This document shows positions 59,329 to 64,000 of a DNA stretch of 64,000 nucleotides, one piece after another; position 1 is the stretch's first letter; the number at the start of each line of letters is the position of its first letter. The stretch comes from Clostridiaceae bacterium Marseille-Q4143 (lineage in GTDB: Bacteria; Bacillota; Clostridia; Lachnospirales; Lachnospiraceae). The position numbers were made by a program, and so were the translations under genes. The stretch is taken from positions 2,428,416-2,492,415 of the forward strand of contig CP073693.1 of NCBI GenBank assembly GCA_018228645.1, written 5' to 3'. The notes beneath the pieces were generated by a model. The model saw nothing but the letters and a program-made list of their open reading frames with translations. It was not told the DNA's origin and made no database searches.

Positions 59329-59557
59329 TTTCCAAATAATTAAAAATTCTGTAAAAAAAATAATTTGAACTAATTAAAATATTATAATTTATTTCTTTTG
59401 TGTACTAAAAAGCAAAAAAAATAAATGTGAATTGTATGTGAGATTCAAGTTTGTAAGTAGTACTGACATAATTAACCAAACTAAATAACAGTCACAGCGT
59501 AGGAACGTATAGGAAAACCTGGACGCTCTCTTTTTTATCAAAATGGAGGAAAATTGA
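59329..59557 (+). other. AT-rich stretch with degenerate leader of the small gene
   Basis: No gene is visible in the first half. From about 59459 on the sequence resembles 62567-62667 (TCACAGCGT, AAAACCTG, ACGCTCTCTTTTTTATCAAA), i.e. the leader and terminator-like T-run of the intact small gene. Confidence 0.6.
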
Positions 59558-59771
59558 ATGGAAGAAACAAATAACACAACGGAAATAACAGAGAAAATAC
59601 AGTGAGAACCTGTGGTAAAGGACGTTTATACGCATTGGCGAATACCGCACGAATAAGGCGGTGGATGCCATGTTTCTTGCATTGGAGAACCGGATTGCAG
59701 AAGTTAAAGCAAAATTTGCTCCAAAGAAAGGAACAGAAAGCAGGGCATTCAGCTTTTGTATAACAGAATAA
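59558..59771 (+). pseudogene. Degenerate copy of the small ICE gene at 62668
   Basis: The copy starts MEETNNTTEITEKIQ and then meets TGA (GGA changed to TGA). A first deletion removes the KDNETKSEK part and a second one the stretch between two GGTGGATGCCAT words of the parent gene, probably by slippage. The end, RIAEVKAKFAPKKGTESRAF, is still readable. Confidence 0.85.
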
Positions 59772-59850
59772 TCAGTGTAAAGAGAGAAAGGTGGTCATAC
59801 AGAAAGTATGGCTGCCTTTTGCCATATTTATGACAGGAAGGAGATTTTGC

Positions 59851-60388
59851 GTGAGAAAAAGCAGATGATCCCGACAGAGGACGGTATAAAGCTGACCACA
59901 GTGTTGCCAAATGTCGTAAAATCTCCGAAGTTGACCGCAGACTGGGAGAATGAGCTGACACTGGTATCCAAAGGAGAAGTGTCTGCCGGGTAGTTTATGT
60001 CTGGGATTAAGGCTATGGTAAGTGACCTTGTAAAAACTTATCACAGTGTCAGTGATGAACAGAAAAATATGTTTGGAGCAGGAAACATTCAGGAAGTCCT
60101 TGTAACGTGTCCGAAGTGTGGCGGTGATGTGTTAAAAGGCAAGTTCGGAGCTTACTGTAAAAATAAATGCGGTATGAATGTAGGCAGGGCATTGGGCGTG
60201 CAGCTTTCCGATGCATAGGTAAAAAGATACTGGTTAAAGGGTCAAAAAGGAAGAAAGGGAACTATGATGCGTATTTGATCCCGGAGAATATTGAAGATTT
60301 TTCTTATACTAAAGATGGAAAAGAAATCAAAGGTTCGCAGTATAAATTCAAGATTGAGTTTTCACCGGTGAAAGGAAAGCAGGGATAG
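59851..60388 (+). pseudogene. Degenerate copy of the topB 3' end
   Basis: From GTGAGAAAA at 59851 the sequence follows 57738-58294 closely: EKKQMIPTEDG, PKLTADWENELTLVSKGE, SDEQKNMFGAGN, CPKCGGDVLKGKFGAYCK. It has a TAG at about 59992, a TAG plus small deletion near 60217, and otherwise only substitutions. The upstream flank is the start of the helicase gene, so the join lies in the shared GTGAGAAAA. Confidence 0.88.
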
Positions 60389-60685
60389 GAAAATGAAGAT
60401 AGTTGTGGTATAGTTGTAAAAGATAAATCTGAATTTGTTGAGTGAATAAATTTATATTTTCTTAATGACAAAAAATTTTAAGTGTTTGTGAGGTATAAAA
60501 TTATAAATGGAGTATTTAAAAATGTTTTTATCCGCATTTGGAGGCGGTACAGTAGTAATGGCGGCAACCACATTATTTATAAAAAATAAAGTGGAAAAAA
60601 TAATAGATAAAAAAATAGATTACCATTTTGATGCTAATGATATTGTCAATATTGGTTGACACATTTATCTCAAAGATATCATTTC

Positions 60686-61594
60686 CTATGCAACCAGGCC
60701 CAGAGATTGGTAGTATCTCTGACGCTTAATCATAGGAGGAAGCCCACCGTTGGCAGAGCAGATCCTCCTGTTGTTCCAGTAACTGATGAAATATCTCCAA
60801 ATAAGAACTCTCAGCTCATCCGTGGTCAGGCTTTCCGTATTGTAGCGGTCATAGAGAAGCTCGCTTTTCATTCTGGCCCACATGCTTTCACATCGAGCAT
60901 TATCGTGGCACCTGCCACCATCACTGTTCATGCTTTGTATAATGCCATATTTAGAAAGCGCCTGACGGTAGGTTTCACTGGTATATTGTCTTCCTCTGTC
61001 GGAGTGCACAATGGCACCTCGCAGATCAGGATGCGCCAGATAGGCATTATCCAGTGTATGCTCACACAGAGTTGCCTTCATGTTTGTTTCCATTGCCAGT
61101 CCCAGAACGCTGGAATCAAAGCAGTCGAAGATGGCTGAAACATACAGTTTTCCATCTTTTGCCTTGATTTCTGTGATATCAGTTACGCATTTTTCAAGTG
61201 GCTTATCAGCCTTGAACTCTCTCTTCAGAAGATCATCTGACTTACGTGCTTCCCGATCAGCCTTGGTAATGCCATTTGGCTTGCGCTTTGGCCGATGGAC
61301 AAGTCCTATTTCATCCATAACCCTGTAAACGGTTCGTTCACTGGGGATCTTGATTCCCGTCGGATTCTTAAGGAGCAGTGCTTGGTACATGCGAATACGT
61401 CCATAGGTATCATTGCATTCATCCTCAGCATGGATCACTCTCATGGCATCAGCAAGATCCTGATATTTCCAAGGGCGATCTTTAATAGCAAGATATTTGT
61501 AGAAACCCTGGCGGCTGACGCCAAGCATCCGGCAATAGAATGAGAGTTTTCCCTTAATCACGCCGTCTTTCGTTTTTATGGCAATGAACATCAT
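60686..61594 (-). CDS. IS3-family transposase OrfB (copy 2)
   Basis: Same 302-residue DDE transposase as in copy 1, with intact catalytic residues. It lies inside the interrupted cargo gene on the opposite strand. Confidence 0.93.
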   Translation of the reverse strand: MMFIAIKTKDGVIKGKLSFYCRMLGVSRQGFYKYLAIKDRPWKYQDLADAMRVIHAEDECNDTYGRIRMYQALLLKNPTGIKIPSERTVYRVMDEIGLVHRPKRKPNGITKADREARKSDDLLKREFKADKPLEKCVTDITEIKAKDGKLYVSAIFDCFDSSVLGLAMETNMKATLCEHTLDNAYLAHPDLRGAIVHSDRGRQYTSETYRQALSKYGIIQSMNSDGGRCHDNARCESMWARMKSELLYDRYNTESLTTDELRVLIWRYFISYWNNRRICSANGGLPPMIKRQRYYQSLGLVA

Positions 61595-61932
61595 TCTTTG
61601 GTTCTTGCTGACTTCCGACGGCTGGCTGCGAAAAAAGCGCTTGCTTCCTCGAGAAATTCATTTTCCTCTTTCAGACGCCGGATTTCTTTGTCCTGATCTT
61701 TAACGCGTTTGCGGAGCATGGCAAGCTCCTCAGTAAGACTCATCGCGCTTTCCGGAGTATGTGCACCGTCGCCAATATCCAATGTGCCTGCTCTAACTGC
61801 TTTCAGCCATGTGTGGATGGTTCCTTCTGGGATACCTAATTCTTTGGCTGCCTTAGCACCGCCGATTTCTTTGGCAAGTTTGACAGCCTGGATCTTATAT
61901 TCCTGGTCGTATTTACGTTGGGTTCGTGACAT
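61591..61932 (-). CDS. IS3-family OrfA HTH protein (copy 2)
   Basis: Same 113-residue HTH plus coiled-coil protein as in copy 1. Its stop overlaps the OrfB start by ATGA. Confidence 0.92.
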   Translation of the reverse strand: MSRTQRKYDQEYKIQAVKLAKEIGGAKAAKELGIPEGTIHTWLKAVRAGTLDIGDGAHTPESAMSLTEELAMLRKRVKDQDKEIRRLKEENEFLEEASAFFAASRRKSARTKE

Positions 61933-62667
61933 TGAGAGTTCCTCCTTATTCTCTTTTATTATACATGAATTCCTTGAGAATAAGGTGTCAACTTTATTTA
62001 TACAACATCATAAGCTTGAAAATGAAAAGGGTATTATTGAACAAAAAACGTATGTTAGTCAGCATAAGTTTGATAAAGAGTATGAAATAATTCAAGAGTT
62101 AATGGAAAACGCTTTTGATTTTACGTATCTTTCTTGCGAAGTATATTGTGCTATTGGAGAATTAGATAAGTATGATATTAGTATTAATAAATACAAAAAA
62201 GCATGTGATGATTTTACTTTATTTTATATGCGAAACTGTGCATTTATTCCATATGATTTAGCTGAACCTTTTGATTTATTTGTAAAGAAAATTAACGAAT
62301 TTGCATCGGTAGCTAAAAGGCATAATCAACTGTTAATTAAGGTAATGAGAAAAAAATATACTTCAAATGATGAAGAAAAGAAGCTTCAAACATTTTTAGA
62401 TACGATGAAAACAATTCATGATGAAATAAATAGTAAGTCTGATTATAGTCATGATAAGTTGGTTGAAATTACTAGAGAATATTACAGAAAACTCGAGATT
62501 GTCTAAAGTAAAAGATAAAAATTTGAGATTAGATCTACACAAAAGCTAACGTTAAGTTTGTTAGACAGTATGGACATAATTAACCACAACTAAACAACAA
62601 TCACAGCGTCAGAGCGTATGGGAAAACCTGTACGCTCTCTTTTTTATCAAAATGGAGGGAAATTGAA

Positions 62668-62967
62668 ATGAAAGAAACAAATACTACAACAGAAATAACA
62701 GAGAAAATACAGGGAGAATCTGTGGCAAAAGACAATGAGACGAAGTCAGAAAAGTTTATACGCATTAGCGAATATCGCACAAATAAGGCGGTGGATGCCA
62801 TTGGCAGGCTGGAAAATCTTTCTAACCGTGGAGCTTATGAATATACGCAGGAACAGGTGGATGCCATGTTTCTTGCACTAGAGAACAGGATTGCAGAAGT
62901 TAAAGCAAAATTTGCATCAAAGAAAGGAACAGAAAGCAAGGCATTCAGCTTTGGTACAACAGAATAA
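62668..62967 (+). CDS. Small conserved ICE protein between topB and the helicase gene
   Basis: The 99-residue protein starts MKETNTTTEITEKIQGES after GGAGGG. It has a helical core, FIRISEYRTNKAVDAIGRLE, followed by SNRGAYEYTQEQVDAMFLAL. Proteins of this size and place occur in related ICEs; the function is unknown. A degenerate copy lies at 59558. It ends 73 bases before the helicase gene. Confidence 0.7.
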   Translation: MKETNTTTEITEKIQGESVAKDNETKSEKFIRISEYRTNKAVDAIGRLENLSNRGAYEYTQEQVDAMFLALENRIAEVKAKFASKKGTESKAFSFGTTE

Positions 62968-63040
62968 TCAGTGTAAAAAGAGAAGGCAGCAATGTAGTAG
63001 ATATGGCTGTTTTGTTATATTTATGAAAGGAGATTTTGGC

Positions 63041-64000
63041 GTGAGAAAATATGATTTTATATCCACTCTAGCACAGGAAACTGCCAAAGAAGTAGTGAAA
63101 AACCGTGACGAGTGGATGAAGTATCTGACCACAGCGGCAAGGCTGTATAAGTACCCATTCCGGGAACAGCTTTTAATCTATTCACAAAGACCGGATGCAA
63201 CAGCGTGTGCCTCCATTGAGATATGGAATGAGCGGATGCACTGCTGGGTAAACAAAGGGGCAAAAGGTATCGCACTTTTGGACGAGGATGGTGCACATGG
63301 AAAGCGTCTGAAATATGTATTTGATGTTTCAGATGTCCATGCGGCAAGGAGAATCGGACGGTATCCGGAACTCTGGGAATTACATGAGGAACATAAGGAA
63401 GATGTAATTAAGCGTCTGGAGCAGACTTATGGTGCTACCGATGATAAGAAGCTGTTTGAAGAAAGACTTATGGAGATAGCTGAGAGGATTGCGGCAGATT
63501 ATTATGAGGAATTGCTGCCGGATCTGCAGTACATGATCGAGGACAGTTTCTTAGAGGGACTGGATGAACAGAATATTGGCATCCGTCTCAGGGAGACACT
63601 GGCAGACAGTATTTCTTTTACTTTATTATCAGCCTGCGGAGCGGATATGGAGGAGTACAAGTCGGAGTTTGCCTTTGATTTTATCCATGAATTTAATTCC
63701 ATGAACACCCTTGCGGTACTTGGAGATGCAGCCAATGAGTTTGCAAAACCGGTACTTTTAGAGATTGGAAGAACCATAAGGGCATATAACAGGAGCCACG
63801 AACAGGAACAAACAGAAAATTTAACGCAGAAAGGACTTGCAAATACTTCTGAAATAGACTACAATGCGTTAAAGCGTGAAAGCGAGAGCGGACATGAGGA
63901 ATATATTGACAACAACCAAAACAGCGTAGAAAGGGGCAATAGCGATGAATCTGACATACGAGAAGAACGGGGATTACCTGATCCCGACATTACAGGCGGA
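63041..64000 (+). CDS. Large ICE helicase/methylase-type protein, N-terminal part (runs off the window)
   Basis: The frame starts at GTG 63041 after AAAGGAG and is open for 320 codons to the window end. It starts MRKYDFISTLAQETAKEVVK, followed by YPFREQLLIYSQRPDATACA and MHCWVNKGAKGIALLDED, the N-terminal ArdC-like part typical for the giant SNF2/DUF3849 proteins after topB in CTn-type ICEs. Further on it has SEIDYNALKRESESGH and, at the edge, SDIREERGLPDPDITGG, which is also typical linker. The helicase motifs would be to the right. Confidence 0.82.
   Translation, partial: MRKYDFISTLAQETAKEVVKNRDEWMKYLTTAARLYKYPFREQLLIYSQRPDATACASIEIWNERMHCWVNKGAKGIALLDEDGAHGKRLKYVFDVSDVHAARRIGRYPELWELHEEHKEDVIKRLEQTYGATDDKKLFEERLMEIAERIAADYYEELLPDLQYMIEDSFLEGLDEQNIGIRLRETLADSISFTLLSACGADMEEYKSEFAFDFIHEFNSMNTLAVLGDAANEFAKPVLLEIGRTIRAYNRSHEQEQTENLTQKGLANTSEIDYNALKRESESGHEEYIDNNQNSVERGNSDESDIREERGLPDPDITGG
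63943..64000 (+). CDS. Possible TnpV-like start overlapping the helicase gene (partial)
   Basis: In another frame an ATG at 63943 with AAAGGGG 9 bases upstream begins MNLTYEKNGDYLIPTLQA. This is strikingly like the TnpV start MNITYTQNGDYLIPNI of element 1. The sequence stops at the window edge, so it could be a real TnpV gene overlapping the helicase frame, or a coincidence. Confidence 0.35.

Larger units (their letters stand above)
60638..62010 (-). mobile_element. IS3-family insertion sequence, copy 2
   Basis: The IS is 1,373 bp with the same ends as copy 1, flanked by 3-bp duplications TAA (60635-60637 and 62011-62013). The encoded proteins are identical to those of copy 1, which suggests recent transposition. 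Confidence 0.93.
60507..62506 (+). pseudogene. Membrane-anchored cargo protein interrupted by IS copy 2
   Basis: Removing IS copy 2 and one TAA duplication joins 60507-60637 to 62014-62506 in one 207-residue frame. It starts MEYLKMFLSAFGGGTVVMAA with one membrane segment, then KVEKIIDKKIDYHFDANKLE and a helical cytoplasmic part with many Lys and Glu. I do not recognise a family. Very AT-rich. It occupies the position that the RES gene has in the other repeat of the duplicated segment. Confidence 0.75.
19080..64000 (+). mobile_element. Integrative conjugative element, Tn1549/CTn type (left part; border approximate)
   Basis: The gene order ParA-ParB-RepA, PcfB, VirD4, Maff2, VirB6/TrbL, PrgI, VirB4, CD1108-type NlpC/P60 hydrolase, DUF4315, CD1107/DUF4366, TopB and a giant helicase is that of clostridial ICEs such as the CTn elements of Clostridioides difficile and Tn1549. 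The left border lies between the ppdK terminator and the first ICE gene at 19175, but I cannot identify the att site. The relaxase, integrase and right end would lie beyond base 64000. The backbone is interrupted by two nested transposons and contains a duplicated segment. Confidence 0.88.

Noticed and set aside
60656..61138. Plus-strand frame of 160 residues inside both IS copies
   Set aside because: It is antisense to the DDE transposase and identical in both copies simply because the IS is duplicated.

Overview
The window looks like a chromosome segment of a gut Lachnospiraceae-type Firmicute (Clostridia). The reasons are the housekeeping set (Rnf subunit, RqcH, PPi-dependent phosphofructokinase, pyruvate phosphate dikinase, one-chain bacterial GlyRS), strong AGGAGG-type ribosome binding sites, TTG/GTG starts, and an integrative conjugative element (ICE) of the Tn1549/CTn type that is common in these bacteria. 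Species cannot be read from the sequence.

Bases 1-19,080 are ordinary core genome: rnfB (5' end cut by the window), apbE, rqcH on the minus strand, then yicC-gmk-rpoZ-ptsI-ptsH, an M16C peptidase, era, yqzL-recO, a lipoprotein, glyS, pfp and ppdK. Divergent, interleaved promoters serve rqcH and yicC.

From about 19.1 kb to the right edge the DNA is an ICE: ParA/ParB, a RepA-like initiator, small accessory genes, PcfB, VirD4, Maff2, VirB6/TrbL, PrgI, VirB4, a CD1108-type cell-wall hydrolase, DUF4315, CD1107/DUF4366, TopB, and the start of a very large helicase-type protein that runs off the end. No integrase or right end is in the window.

The ICE backbone is broken twice by about 10-kb mobilizable transposons of the Tn4451 type (large serine recombinase, TnpV, relaxase, primase/helicase, TnpW). 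Element 1 (26,277-36,259) sits in virD4 and has a MobQ-type relaxase, a MobQ-type oriT, a group II intron and immunity-like cargo. Element 2 (47,272-57,601) sits in topB and has a MobV-type relaxase, a CHC2 primase plus VapE-like helicase, two cargo genes between repeated flanks, and one IS3-family copy. Joining the two flanks of each element in silico restores the virD4 or topB reading frame. In both, the recombinase is at the left end, either fused in frame with or overlapping by ATGA the broken host gene.

Downstream of topB (57.6-63.0 kb) a segment from the 3' part of topB to the start of the helicase gene is present twice. The second topB piece and the first small-gene copy are degenerate, and each repeat carries a different cargo gene: a RES-domain protein, and a membrane-anchored protein broken by a second copy of the same IS. 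Two further structures stand out: seven tandem 23-bp repeats inside the rep gene that are read in all three frames, and five copies of a 25-bp palindromic element spread over the ICE.
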